A stretch of DNA of 64,000 nucleotides, taken from positions 3,598,172-3,662,171 of the forward strand of contig SDUX01000004.1 in NCBI GenBank assembly GCA_008729055.1, in the 5' to 3' direction. The notes below the pieces were generated by a model. It was given only the letters and a program-made list of their open reading frames with translations. It was not told the origin of the DNA and searched no databases. Positions 43,879 through 55,900 of the stretch are shown here, piece by piece. The stretch is from Pyropia haitanensis (taxonomy: Eukaryota > Rhodophyta > Bangiophyceae > Bangiales > Bangiaceae). Both the position numbers and the translations under genes were made by a program. How positions within the stretch are numbered: position 1 is the first letter of the stretch; each line of letters begins with the position of its first letter.

Positions 43879-46800
43879 GGTGCCGGGGTGACCAGATGGA
43901 GGGGGAGGAGGGGGGGGGGAGAGGGAAGGGAAGGCGCGGCAAGGTGCACGTGGAACGGCGTGGCGTTGAGCGGACGTGGATAGGGCCGCAGCGGAAAGGT
44001 AGCGTCGGGCGCAAGTGTGGGGGACGGTGGTTGAGGGAAGGCGCGGCAGGTGGAGCGGAGTGTCAGAGGTAGACGCTGACGAGAGCGCGCGTACGCCAAA
44101 ACTGGGGACGCCCCGGCCGAGAGCGCGCGTGGGCAGCGCACGCACGCTGGCAGTGCTCGCGCACGCTGGCAAACACCGAGACAAGCCGCGCTCACGAGCT
44201 GACAGGGGTGTGGGGGTGGCGGGGCTGCAAGAGAAACCGCGCCACCCCCTGCCGGGACCTAAGTAGGGAGAAAAAGGGGGGGTACCGCCCCGTCGCGGCG
44301 GTACCATGGCGCCACAACGTGGAGGTGCGCCCTGGCAAGAAAGGGCGAGGCGCTCCAGTCCCGACCAACCCGCCCCCCCCACTCGGGCGTGGGGAGTGCT
44401 GGGGAGCCACCACCTCCACCCCCCACTGACCGACAGAGGCGGTGGGGGGGAGACCCCTCGGGCGGGACGTGTGGCCGTTCCAGGCCAACACCCAATGGGC
44501 GGCTGCCGTCGGGGAGCGGCGGCGCCCGGGCGGGGAGCCGGCGCGCCACTCAACACCGCCCCGTGCCGCCCATCCCGCAGGTGCCGTCTCCCACCGACCC
44601 AACCCAGAGCCTACCTCAGACCGCCTCGCCAACTTTCGTCCCGCCCAGCCTAGAGCCGCCCCCGCCCCACCGACGCGAGCAGCCGCGTCTACCCCACCTG
44701 TTCCCCCCCCGCCGCTCCACCAGGCGGCGCCCAAGCGAGCGCCCACCCCTCCCACCGGCGCGCGTTTACAGTCCCACAGTCGAGGGTGCGGCCACACGTC
44801 CCGACGAGCGCGTGGGACTCGGTCGACGCAGGCGCGCAACGGGATGACCCGCAGGCCCGCACCGCGCACGCGCCACGTGTGTGGCGTCTGCTGAAGTGGC
44901 AGAGATCCCTGTGCTGGGGGTGGGGTGGGCGGGGAATGGCTCTCCGACCCACCCTTTGAGCGCCCTCAACAGGGGGGGGGCACTGTATGCGAGAAGCAGG
45001 CAACCCGCCGATGGTCTTGGCGCAATCGTCCCCCATCACGTGCACGACTCAAAGGGTGGAGCCGGCGGGGCGTGGCACGCACAAAAAGTGAGGCGGTGGT
45101 GCGGCTACGGCGTCGCCGACCCCACCAGCCCTGCTCTGTCGTCAGCGCAGAGGCCGAGGAGGGTGACTTGCGCGCCTCGCAGCTTGTGATCCCGCCCAAC
45201 AACAAAAGCCCCGCCCAGCAGCCGTACCCAATCGACCGGTCCGCAGAGGAGACAGGCAGGGCTGTTCCGCCGCGGTGGGGTGCACCGACTCACACCAAAC
45301 GGAGTCTTGGAGGGGAGAGCGGAAGCACATCCGCCACGGTGGCTCCTCCGCCCAGAGGCTAGTAGCGCCTGCCCAGCACCAGGCTGGCGCTCGTGGTGTA
45401 GCGGGGGGAGCCAATGGAGAGTGCCCAATGAGTAGTTCGACTCAACAGGGCACAGCGACCGCGCAACGTTATGCGCTCTTTACAGTTTTCCTACAATCTC
45501 GGGCCTCGTCACCGGACATACGATGCAAGTCCTACGGCTCATCACGTACTTCCGTGTCGACGATCGTAGCAGTGATACTGCGAGATGGCCCTGACAGTGG
45601 TCGTACACGGAGTGTTTACAGTACGGCAGTGTCTCTACTGGCCGGTCTCCGTGTTGATCGTCCTGGCGTCTGACCGACGAGGCCGAGGTGCGACCATCGC
45701 GGAGGGTGAGTACAGACTACGCCATATCGCGGGCGGTGGCGATACGCCGTGGGACGGTAGGGGTTGCCTGTCGCGTCACAGCCACATACAAGAAGCGTTT
45801 CGCGTCCCATTATAGAGCACGGCCGTGGGAGGCTCTCAGTACAGTGTATGTGCCAACACTCATTCGTGCCGGCCAATCTTCGCGCCAAGCTCCAGGCGTC
45901 TGCGCCATCAATGGAAGTGTCGGCACCCGCGCCGCGCACACACTCGTTTATCACTCGCTTTCGCTCCCCCGCCATCACTCACTTTGCCCCACATTATATC
46001 GTTTCATTTCCCTGTACCCCACACCAAGTGTTTGGTGGTCCGAGCGGTCCCGGTGCAGTTCCGGACAGCAGTCACGCGCAGAGGTCACCCGGCCCCATAA
46101 GAGTGTGCAGCGGCGCAAGCGATACCAGATGACCCACCGTGCCTACTGCGAAGGCCGATTCTTCTGTGCAGTCCATTTGCAGGACGGAGCTTTGGCGCCC
46201 TGCAGTCACATCGTACCGCCACGCACACTCGTGTCGGGCTCGCAGGAAGGAAATATCGCCAGCTGCAGGCGCGCTTCCGTCGTTGAAGGATTGTCTCCGA
46301 ACGGTGCGAAGTAGGGGTGCAGGTCTGCCTATGCCCTCCGGATGGGTGTTTCATGTAGCTTCGTTGTCCCCTCCAGGGTGCTGCCATGACGGACGAAAGC
46401 CAGCGGTGGCGACGGCGGTGACTGGAACGACCCACTGCCGAGACAGTGGCCGTCTGTGGCGGTGGCAGCAGCGGGCGTCTGTGTCGACAGCCGTGGACAG
46501 CGATCGTGGGACTGGCGGCGGTGGGCGCTTGTGTGGTGGCCTTTCTTGAACAGCGGGTGTGCCGATTCTCGGGCCTGTCACTCCGGTCATGCGGCGTAGT
46601 TGGTTTTTGACCGCTCAACAGCGTCAGCGGTGGGCGCCCGTGGCAACGGTGGCGGTGAGCACTCACGTTTGGCGGCGGCGGTGGGTATTCGTTTCTGCGG
46701 AGATGGACGGGGGGGGGGGATGGACTGCGGCGGCGATGGTGTGGTGAGGGACGACGGAGAGGGGGCGCAGTTGCGACAAAGGTGAAGAAGGTCGGAAGTG

Positions 46801-49674
46801 GGATAGGGGACGCCGACTGTGGGATGCATAGGCCGTCGAGCGGTGAGCACCGCCCGACTTGGTCGAGGCGTTGGGCGTTCGTCTGTCGACGATCACAGAG
46901 AGGGTTGTGGGGATGGGACCGCTGTAGATGTTCTGCGGGTTGGAAGGTAGGAGGTGAACCACTGTGATGGGGAGGTGACGGCGACGGCAGTAGGGATTGT
47001 CGGTGCCATGGGGGTGGGCCGGCGGCGGCGCGCTGGTGTTGGGGGCAGGCGGCGGCGGACCCGACACGAGCTACGCCGCCACACGATACAGCAGCGGTGG
47101 CCGTCCACGACGCTGAGAACGGCCGCCTGGGTCAATGGTGCCTGCAATAAGAAAGCGCAGGGAGGGAGGGGGGGGAACTGGCAGCGTCGGCGTTCGAGCG
47201 GGGATGGGACGGGAGGGTGGCGCTGGCGGCGGCGACGCAGGAGCCGGCATGGCCAAGCGGAGAAGCGCGGTCCGGCGGCCACCGCAGCCAGCCGCGGGGT
47301 GGCGCTACAGCCCGCCGCCACCGCGGCGCGGCCGCGGCGTGTGCCCCACTGGCAGCGCCTGGCAGTGGCGGCCGCGGCGGGCGCGACGACACCGGGGGTA
47401 CCACCTGCAAATAGCAGACGGCAACAAGGACGGCGCGGTGGGTAGCGGTAGGGGGAAGGGGCGCCACGGCCGACGCGTCCGCGGCGGGTGGCCAGCCCAG
47501 CGCCGGCCTGTCGACGCACCATGGCGGCGCCGCAGGCTGGGCGTGCGCGGCTGGGGACACGGACGCCACACGCGCCGCCCGCCCAGCGCCCAGCACCCCC
47601 CCCCCGTCGGCGCTGACGCCGTGGGAGCGGGTGCACACAGTGGCAGCGGCGGGACCGGCCGCCGCTGCCGGCAGGAGAGCACACCCCCCCCACACACCCT
47701 ACGGCGGGTGGCCGGCGGCACAGGGCGGCACGCCGGCGGCGCGCCATTCCCCGCCTGTGACCTCCACGCCGTCGGGCGTCCCGGTAGCCAGGGGGCAACG
47801 GGCGACTCGTAGGAGCGGGCGGCCACGCCACCGACGCGCGCCCGGCGGGCCGTGGCGGTCCGGCCGTCGCGGCAGCGGTCGTCCCAAGAACTACGGCTCC
47901 GCCGCGGCGCCTAGGCGCCCTCCGCACTGCAGCGCGTCAGACGCGGTGGCCGCCGCCCGGGACGGGCACAGCAGGCGGCCAGGGCGCACCACAGACGGCG
48001 CGTGCGCGCCACCCCCTCCGACACATCCCCCCGGACGCGGCGGGCGTGTGCACGCACCCGCCGGCAGGGGCGCCGCGCAGGGAGGGGGGGGCGTTGGTCA
48101 CCCCCCGCCGCCGACGGCGGCGTGCGTCTCGGGGCAACTCCAACGGGTGCGTCGGCGGGGGGCGTACGCCAATACGCCGCCTGGGGCGGGGGGGAGGAGG
48201 GGAGGGTCGGCGGCGGCAGCGGCGGCGGCGGCGGCGGCCAAGCCACCGCCACCACCATTGGGGGGGGGGGGCCGACGGCAGTGGCAGTGTCGGTGGCGAT
48301 AGTGGCGGCGGCGGCGGCGGTGGCGGCGGCGGCAGCGGCGGCCGGGTTGTCGCCACGCTGGCGGCGGGCGCAGCGGCGGTGCCGGGGAGCAAGCGACGGA
48401 CGCGCAGCAGAACGGGGGACGCCGCCGCGGGCGGCGGGGGTGGCGACGCCGGGACGGCGCGCCGCTCCGTGGTGGCCTGCGCTCTCCAGAGGGCGGGTGG
48501 TACGCCACCCGCAGTCTCCCCTCGGGAGGTGACTGCCAAGGGCGCGCGGCGCAGAGGGCCCCCGAGAGGACGTGTCGCACGACTCCCTGGCGTCCGCCTT
48601 TACGAGCGGGCTTCCCAGACACGGTTTCCCGTGGGGGGTCTCCCACCGCTCGCGTGCGCACGGGGGGGCAAAGGGGGAGGAGGGGGGTGCGCCGCCGCCG
48701 TCGCCTCATCGCTGTTGCCCCCCCCCCCACCCCTCCCCCCCCCTGATGTTCATCCGCCACCCCCCCAACCACCGCCGGTGCGGCCTCGTCCCGCCGCCGT
48801 GCGGCGGCCGCGAGCCCCCGCGCCTCGTCCATGAAGACCCGCATGGCGGGCACCCCCGCCCGCGCATAGGGCGGCGACGGTCGCCCCGCGCCGGGGACGT
48901 CGCGCACCAAATGCGCTGCCCCCCCCCCCCCCCGCACGACGGCCTGGTGCACCTCCCGCACCCGACACGGGTGGTGCGCCACAGGCACGGTGTCCACGGC
49001 CGCACCAGCAGGCACCTGCCCAGCCCGGCCGCCCACTGGCAATCCCGGCCGCCCGCCAGCATTCTCGCACGGCGTCCCCGGCCAGTAGCGGTTGGTAGCA
49101 TCCGGGGGTGGGGTCACGCGCACACGGTGACCAGCGGCGCGGCCACACGACGCCGGCCAACACGGCCACGAAAGCGCGGCCACACTGCCGTCGCGACGAG
49201 AGCACGCGTCACGGACACAGCTGCCTCTCCAAGCGGGCCCCACTGCGGTGCCTCGAGCCGGTCCGTTACGGTGGGCGCCGCGGCTGCGCGGCTAGCCGGG
49301 ACGGCGCCACCCCCGCACCGGGCACCGCCGCCGCGCCGCGCACGGCGGTGGCCGCAAGGCGCGGGACCGCCGTCTCGCCAGCCGCCCGACGCTGGCTCGA
49401 GGGGGGGGGCGTAGCCACGCTCCACCCGCCGGCGGTCACGCCTCGCAGAACGGTATACGCTCTTGCGGGCAAGGTGGCGCCCGCCACCAGCCCAGGTGGT
49501 CAGCCCGCACCCTTCCCCGCCCGCCCCGCCGTCGCCTGTTTCGGGTGCCCACAACCAGGGGCGAGCGGCGCACCCCCACCGCCGCCGCAGACCGGGCGTC
49601 GGCGCCGTGTCGACCCCCGGGGACCCGCCCCCCCGCCCCCCTCCGCCACCACGGCCGCCCCCCCCCCCCCCCCC
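43879..49674. other. 5.8-kb gene-poor region
   Basis: 43879-45000 is the 5' flank of the BAR-like gene, with a palindrome at 44281-44305. 45400-46560 is of moderate GC with nothing recognisable. 46900-49600 is low-complexity GC-rich DNA. A minus-strand stretch at about 48780-48890 (PAMRVFMDEARGLAAAARRR) looks slightly more protein-like but has no known family. I see no confident gene. Confidence 0.4.
44281..44305. promoter_or_regulatory. Perfect 9-bp-arm palindrome
   Basis: GGTACCGCC (44281-44289) and GGCGGTACC (44297-44305) around a 7-bp spacer, about 400 bp upstream of the BAR-like gene. It contains two GTAC cores, like the palindrome at 19879-19905. A protein-binding site is plausible. 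Confidence 0.4.
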
Positions 49675-50999
49675 TCACAACCGGCAGCGGCACTGTTGGA
49701 CCACCTCCAGCTCCGCCACTGCCGCCACGTCGGCGCACCCCGCCAGGCGCATGCCGCGCACCACCTCGGCTTGGAAGAGGTCGAGGACGCGGCCGACGCC
49801 CGCCTCCCCCCCGCGGCGAGCCCCCAAAACGCGGGCCGCCCCACCCCCACCCCCGCCGCGCCCAGCGCGAGCGCCCGCAGCACGTCCGCCCCGCCCCGCA
49901 CGCCGCCGTCGACAACAACGGCCACGCCCGCGTGGCCGGCCGCGTCGAGCGCGGCGCGCACGCGGCGGACGGCGGCGGCGGCGGCGGGGGCGGCGCCAAA
50001 CTGGCGGCCGCCATGGTTGCTGACGCCCACCGCGGCGGCGCCCGCGGCGGCTGCCGCAACCGCGTCGGCGGGGGAGAGGACGCCCTTGACGAGGAGGGGC
50101 AGGCGGGACAGCCCGGAGAGCCACGTGATGTCGGCCCAGGTGGCGGCCGCGTCAAAGATGGCGGCCACATTGTCGTCCATGCCGCCCGCGTCGGCGAAAA
50201 AGTCGAGGCCGTCGCCCGTGGGCGGGAGCGGTGGGGGGGGCGGCGGCGCGGCGGCTCTTGGGCTAGACGGCGCGTCCTCGTCGCTGCCGTCAGCGGCCGG
50301 CGCCGGGGGGGTGGGCACGCGCCCGCCGGGCGCGTACGCCGCGTAGTTGGCGTAACAGAGGGGCGGGGGCAGCGCGGAAAAGCCGTTGCGCTCGTCCACG
50401 TCGCGGTAGCCAAAGATGGGCGAGTCGACGGTCACGATCAGGCCGACGTAGCCGGCGGCGACGGCGCGGGCGACCAGGTGCGCCGTCACGTCCCGCCGCT
50501 TGAGCAGGTACACTTGAAAAAAAAGGGGCGGCACGTCGGGCAGCCACGGGGCGGGGGGCGGCGCGGCGGGGCCGCCCACCCCATTCGCCACGGCCGCCGC
50601 GGCCGCCGCCCGCCGCGGCTGCCGGCGGCGGGCGGCGCGCAGCGCGGCGGCGGCGGCGGCGGCGACGACCTCGAGCGCCACCGTCGAGTGCTGGGACACG
50701 CCCATCGCGACCCCCCGGGCGGCGGCCGCGGCGGCGGTCGCCGCCTCGCCCGCCGGGTGCGCGAGCGCGTGCACCCCAAACGGCGCGACGAGCAGCGGCG
50801 ACGCGACGCGGACGCCCATCAGTGACGTGGCCGTCGAGACCGCCGCGACGGGGCGGAGGACACGCGGGAGGAGCGCGACCGCGCGCCACGCGGCCACGTT
50901 GGCCGCCGCCGCCGCGCCGTCGGGCTCCGCACCAGACGCGGCGTAGGCGGCGACGGGGGGGGGGAGCACCGCCTCGGCCGCCACGCGCACATCGTCCAT
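49675..50999 (-). CDS. FMN-dependent 2-hydroxyacid oxidase (glycolate/lactate oxidase family)
   Basis: From the ATG at 50999 (MDDVRVAAEAVLPPPVAAYA) the TIM-barrel flavoenzyme motifs appear in order: ASGAEPDG, RVLRPVAAVSTATSLMGVRV, PLLVAPFGVHALAHPAGEAA, PPLFFQVYLLKRRDV, YVGLIVTVDSPIFGYRDVDE-RNGF, LLVKGVLSPADAV, then VSNHGGRQ with the catalytic His, VVVDGGVRGGADVLRALALG and VGVGRPAFWGLA. The family oxidises glycolate, lactate or longer 2-hydroxyacids with FMN; in algae it is tied to photorespiration. A G7 run (minus strand, 49806-49812) interrupts the frame. One extra base continues it to RVLDLFQAEVVRGMRLAGCA and a stop at 49675, about 441 aa. SQHSTVA replaces the usual STxA(S/T)S block. No clear C-terminal peroxisomal SKL (ends CRCRL). 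Confidence 0.85.
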
Positions 51000-53479
51000 G
51001 GTGAGCAGGTGGCCGAGGGGGGTCGGGGGGGGGTGGGGGGGGGGCGGAGCCAGACGTCATGGCCGCAGGGGGGTGGGGGGGGGGGGGACGGGCAGCCGCG
51101 TCCGCGGCGGGGGGGGGTGGGGTGGGGTGTAGGATGGTGGTACCCGCGGCTGCGACAGGGCGGGCCGACTAGCGGTGGCGATGGCGGGGAGGGAGGGGAG
51201 TATCGGCGGCGGCGGAGAAGACGGCCGCACCGGCCGTGGCGGCGGGGATGGATGAAGGGATGACGGGGGTCGGCCGCGATGGGGCGGCAACGCCGGCACC
51301 TGCTGCAGTGGCCGCGGCGACGGACACGGGCCGCCGTTGGCCCCGGCGATGCGGGGGACCCCGCCTCGAGGCACGAGTGGCCGACGACGGGCGGCGCGGC
51401 ACCACCCGTATCCATCCACCCGAAATCTCCGAGATTGTTGGCCAATGCGTTTCGCCCGCGGCGCGGACACCACCGCTTGATTCCGCGCGACGTGTGGGCG
51501 ACGGGCGCCGTCCCGGATATTCGCGCTGGAGCTGCGCACGGATGGTGTCCCGTACATGTTACCGCTTGGGCTGCGGTGTGGGAGACGGAGGCTGCGTGTG
51601 CGGGTCGTTTGAAGTCAAACGGCGGCTATGGCCACACTTTTGGCCAGCGGCTGCTGTCGTCTCTGGCGTGGCCACAGCCGCTGAGCGTGATCGCGGCACG
51701 TGGCCGCTGTCCTCTTCCCTGGCTGCAGGATGGCCGGCCGTAGTGGCCACGTCCACGACAACCGAGAAAAGAACGATGCGAGTGGCTTGAGGGCGTGCAT
51801 CCCCACCTCCACGTCTATGGACGGAGTTGTCGGTTCGGAGTGGCGATTGCACGGCATTTGCGCGCTGTGCGGCTGCGCAACAATTGGTGCTGTCCGTAGC
51901 CGGTACCTGCACTTCACCTACCGTCGTTTCGGAGCTCCGTTGGGGGCTACTCAACTCTTCCGCCTCGGGCAGACGACCAACAGCTCCGGCTGGCGGCGTC
52001 GTTCCACAAAAACAGGAACCAGACAGAAAGACATGTTTCGACGAAGCAAAAGGAGGTGTGATCAGTCCCTCCTCGAGGAGAGCTCCTGCGGCGCAGGAGG
52101 GTCTAAACTCACCAGTGCCAGTGCCAAAACCGGTCGTACTCTCGTAGAGTACCTCGCTCCCAGGCTGAACCTTCCTGAGTAGTCGTTTGACATAGATGCT
52201 CAACTCGAACTCGGCTCCGTAGGTGTCCATGCGTGCCGCCCGGCAGCGCTTCGATTGGCACATCTGCCACAGGCCCGAGTGGCCAGCTGAATGCGAAAAC
52301 CAGGCATACTGTATCGCACGTGCTTGCAGAGAGACATTGAGAGCTTTTCATTGTGCGACCTGCAAAAAGTGAACGTGTCCACATCCTGAGGAGGCCCGTC
52401 TCATTGGCTCAGACTGCACACGATTTCTCAACATCAACAATATCCACTTTTTATGGGGTGCACTTTCCCCACGCGGCGATCTCATGACAGGGTAGACGAC
52501 GACGCCACGCCGACGCTGCGCTCACGTCGGACCGTCATGAGGCTGAGGTATGGTGGTGTTGGGGGGGGGGGAGGGAGATGCCGAGGGGTCTGGCCTACCT
52601 GCCGTGGGACGCTGTCCGCTACAGGTAGCCCGTCGGGCGGGCGACGGCGGGCAGGTTGCGGGAAGCGGGAGGGGGAGCAGGTTTGTCGGTAGCGACGAGC
52701 CGCTGCAGCTGCGCACCGCCGGCCGGCAGCTTCCGTCGCACCCACCGCTGCTGCCGGAAGGGGGGCGGGCGGCGTCGCGTGTGTGACCGGGACGTTGCTG
52801 TGACTGACGTGGACACCTCGCTTGCGACGTGTCCATGCCTATGTGATCCCCTTCCTCCCCAGGCGAGTCGTAGCTGCACCGTGCAGGGACTGGAAGGCGC
52901 GGCGATACGCGTGCAAGCGTCGGCAGCGGCGGCGCCGGGGGTGCCGACGACAAGGTCACGTTGTTGGGCGCTGCTCGCCACCCGCGCGCATCCCCATTAC
53001 TGGTCTCAGTGCCGCTGTGGCGCTCAACCCCACGGTGTTGACTTGGAGGGACCGCCGAGCGGCTTCCGTGGGGGAAAGCGCCGCGGCGACAGGCTGGCGG
53101 GTGGTGGCGCCTCGTGTGCTGTGGTGCCTCTCTCCCCCCCCCCACTCCGACGGTTCCCGCCGTTTCGCGCGCAACACTCCTTGCTGCGCACAGCGGACGC
53201 GGAAGGATACACGTGGTGCACGATGACAAGCCATGCAAGACAACACGGCGTCTAAGGCGTTGATTTTGCGTGCTACAACCAACACATGCAGTCATAAGGC
53301 ATTGGCGCAGGAGCTCAGCGACAGACCAACGAGGCGAGCAACTCAAGCCTGCATGCACCAACGGATCCGGAGGAGACAGCGCACGTCGGCGCTCTACCAA
53401 CATGGTGCCCGCTCTTCCATTCGTCGACCGCCCGTCATCTCCCACCTGCCCCAACTAGCGGGTGTGGCATGGACGTGCG
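51000..53479. other. Gene-poor region with one hairpin element copy
   Basis: G/C-run-rich to about 51200, then moderate GC. It contains one copy of the dispersed hairpin element (52052-52112). A minus-strand frame across 51559-52263 reads with balanced composition around it (ATG at 52229: MDTYGAEFELSIYVKRLLRK), but no family was recognised. The rest shows nothing I can name. Confidence 0.4.
52052..52112. repeat. Dispersed hairpin element, copy 1
   Basis: Two hairpins in series: GGAGG/CCTCC (52052-52056 with 52068-52072) around a TGATCA-containing loop, then CTCCTGC-GGC-GCAGGAG (52083-52099), followed by GGGTCTAAACTC. Related to 57473-57543 and 58258-58316. Confidence 0.65.
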
Positions 53480-54309
53480 CTACGGGAAGACCGGTGTGTT
53501 GTACACGATCATGCTGGCTACGGCCGCGACCACGCCCGCCATCATGTTCCACTTGCGCGCCTCCTTCGTGGCCTCCTCATGGCGCACCGACTGTGACTCC
53601 CGCTCCTCTGCCAGCGCGTGCACCCGCCGGCGGTGGTCGGCCAGCTCCGACTCGTAGTGGGCGGTGAGGCGGGCGACCTCGTCCACAGCCACGTCAATGT
53701 GCGTGCCTGCCGGCACGGCCATTGCCACCATCGCGTCGACGGCGGCGGCCAGGCAGTCGCGCGTGGCGGCGGGGAAGGGCGCGTCTGCGGCGTCGACGAG
53801 CCCGTCGACGCGGGGCAGGTACACCAGCTGGTCGACCGCCGCTCTGGTGTCCAGCTGCGACCGCAGCACCGCCACGCCGTCGGTGGCCGGGTCCCCCCAC
53901 GTGGTCATCTCGCCCGTGGTCATCTACCACGCTGAAGCGGCCGTCCACGTCAACGCCCGCGGCGGTGAGCGCGTCGAGGACGATGCGGATGGTCGCGAAG
54001 TTGGCCCCGCGCACGCTGCCCGCCTCCATGGTCAGCACGAACAGCAGACGGACGGCACCGCCGAGGCAGACCGCGTCGGCGATCGCCGCCGCCGCCCGCC
54101 GCTTGAGCGCCACGTCGTCCAGGCCGGGCGTATCCGAGTAGCGCACCCCGCCAACGACGTCGGTCTGGAGGGCGATCGTCCTGCCCGACGCGACGGACAG
54201 GCCCGAGCGGAAGGGCATCCGCGGGCCGCGGGCGGCGGTGCCGACGAGGCCGTTGAGGATGGTGCTCTTTGCCGGCGCCGGGGTCGCCCACAACAATGAC
54301 GTGGTCCAT
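53480..54309 (-). pseudogene. AIG1/Toc34-like GTPase, frame broken in the P-loop
   Basis: The minus strand from the ATG at 54309 reads MDHVIVVGDPGAGK, then continues one frame away as STILNGLVGTAARGPRMPFR, SGLSVASGRTIALQTDVVGG, VRYSDTPGLDDVALKRRAAA and LLFVLTMEAGSVRGANFATI, and in a third frame as MTTGEMTTWGDPATDGVAVL to YESELADHRRRVHALAEERE and a hydrophobic end WNMMAGVVAAVASMIVYNTP. The order is G1 (GDPGAGKST), G3 (DTPG), coiled coil, C-terminal membrane anchor, as in AIG1-like GTPases of many protists. Both breaks look like one extra base (at AAA inside the P-loop, 54268-54270; and near 53925-53930) and are not at long homopolymers. It may therefore be a genuine pseudogene; otherwise 275 aa. 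Confidence 0.62.
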
Positions 54310-55696
54310 GACGCTGGCCGTGCGCAGCGGCGTCTAGAGGCGGACGCGGACACGCGCGGGCGTGGCCGACTTGGTGTCGTCGCCCGCACGACGCGGGTGG
54401 CAGAGCGGCAGCGGGGACAGAGACAGGGGCGTGCGGGACGCGGCGCGCAATCTGTACGGCACGACGCACCCCTCACATGCGACGCCAGCGTCGTACTTTT
54501 GACCGGGCCTCTGCGCCGAGAGTCGCCGCGTCGCGGCGACGGCACGGCCTGCGCTGCCCCCGGTGGCGCCGCACGCGCCGCGCAGTGGCGCCCCAACCCC
54601 CGCGCCCCCGTTTGCTCTTTGAGCCACCCCCCCTCCTCCCCCCGCCTCCTCTCCGTTCCGAGTTGTGGCTGTGCCGCCCCTGCCTTGACTTTTTTTTTTT
54701 TTGCGCACCGCCTCCCGCCGCTCTTCCCTGTTGGTGGCGGGTCGGCTGGGCGGCCACCGCTGTGGAGGTGGCGGCGGGTGTGGCAACGGCCGTGGCGGCA
54801 GCGGCGGCGACGGCAGCAGCGACAACGACGGCGACGGCGGCGGTGGCGGTGGCGGCGGCAGCGGGGGTGGCGGCTGCGGCGATGGCAAATACGACGGGGG
54901 CGTCGGTGCTGACGCGCCGGCGGTCGGCCGCCGCCCGCGTCAATGGTGGACAACCGGGACGGCGCACCCCCCTCGCACCCCAGCCGCTGCCGCGGCGGCG
55001 GCCGCTGGTGCCGCCACCCCCGTCGCCACCCCCTCCGCTGCCGCCGCTTGGGTACCCATGCTCTAGTGCCGCTCACCCCGCCACAGGCTCGTCTGGCTGG
55101 CATGGCATGCGGGCACAGTGCGGTTTCCCACGCGTGCCGCCCCGTGGGCAGGAGCGCCGGCCGCGATGGAGCTGGGGGGGGGGGGCGACGCGGGGCAGGA
55201 CCACGCCAGCGGAGCGACCAATTTATGGCGCGCCCCATTCGGATCATTGGCGGCGGACGCGTACGGCGGCGCAACGTCACCTGTCACCGCCGTCGTGCTC
55301 GGCCGAGCCAGATTATGGGCGCCGTCCATACCGTCGCGACGGGGTGGTGCGTCGGAACGGGCGGAGAGTAGTTCCATGGGGCATGCAGCCCGCTGAGGAG
55401 CGGTGCGGGCGGACACTTTGGATGCCCCACTCCCTGTGCTGGCGACGTGGCACAGCTCACCCGCGCCGCGGCGGGGCACTGCATGGCCATAGGGTCCTAC
55501 GTCCGCGGAGGGGGTGGCGCAAAAGGGAAGAGCGGCCTACGTGAGGGGGGTGCGGCCGTGAGGAGCGCCCCGTCGGCGCGTCGGCATGGACGAGGTGCGA
55601 GGGAGCGGCGTCGGGGGGCAACCCTCCTACGGACGGGACCCGGGAGGTGTGAGGGTTGCCGACGCGTACGCCTCCGCAGAGGGCAAGGCACGCGCC
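54310..55696. other. Spacer between GTPase and secreted-protein ORF
   Basis: Low-complexity GC-rich DNA with a T-run at 54689-54701. Many frames are open, with no motif. A TATA box lies at its right end. Confidence 0.4.
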
Positions 55697-55704
55697 TATA
55701 AAGG
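55697..55704 (+). promoter_or_regulatory. TATA box
   Basis: TATAAAGG in otherwise GC-rich DNA, about 200 bp upstream of the ATG at 55901. It is one of the few clear core-promoter motifs in the window. Confidence 0.5.
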
Positions 55705-55900
55705 AGGCACGCCGCGAGCAACCGGGGTCACCCCATCGGAGGAGCCCAAGCAGGCAACCGAGCCGAGCCCTGGCCGTTGCCCCCCCCCCCCCCCCTCCCT
55801 TCACCTGCCAACCGCTGCGGCGGTCTCGCCCGTGCCACCAAAGCTCCCCCAGTTGGACACACATAACAGCTGCTCCGTCCAACCCCTCCTACGAGCCAGC

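Noticed and set aside
48098..49243. Minus-strand ORF with PAMRVFMDEARGLAAAARRR
   Set aside because: One stretch looks protein-like but the rest is noise, no family was recognised and no splice or start evidence exists.
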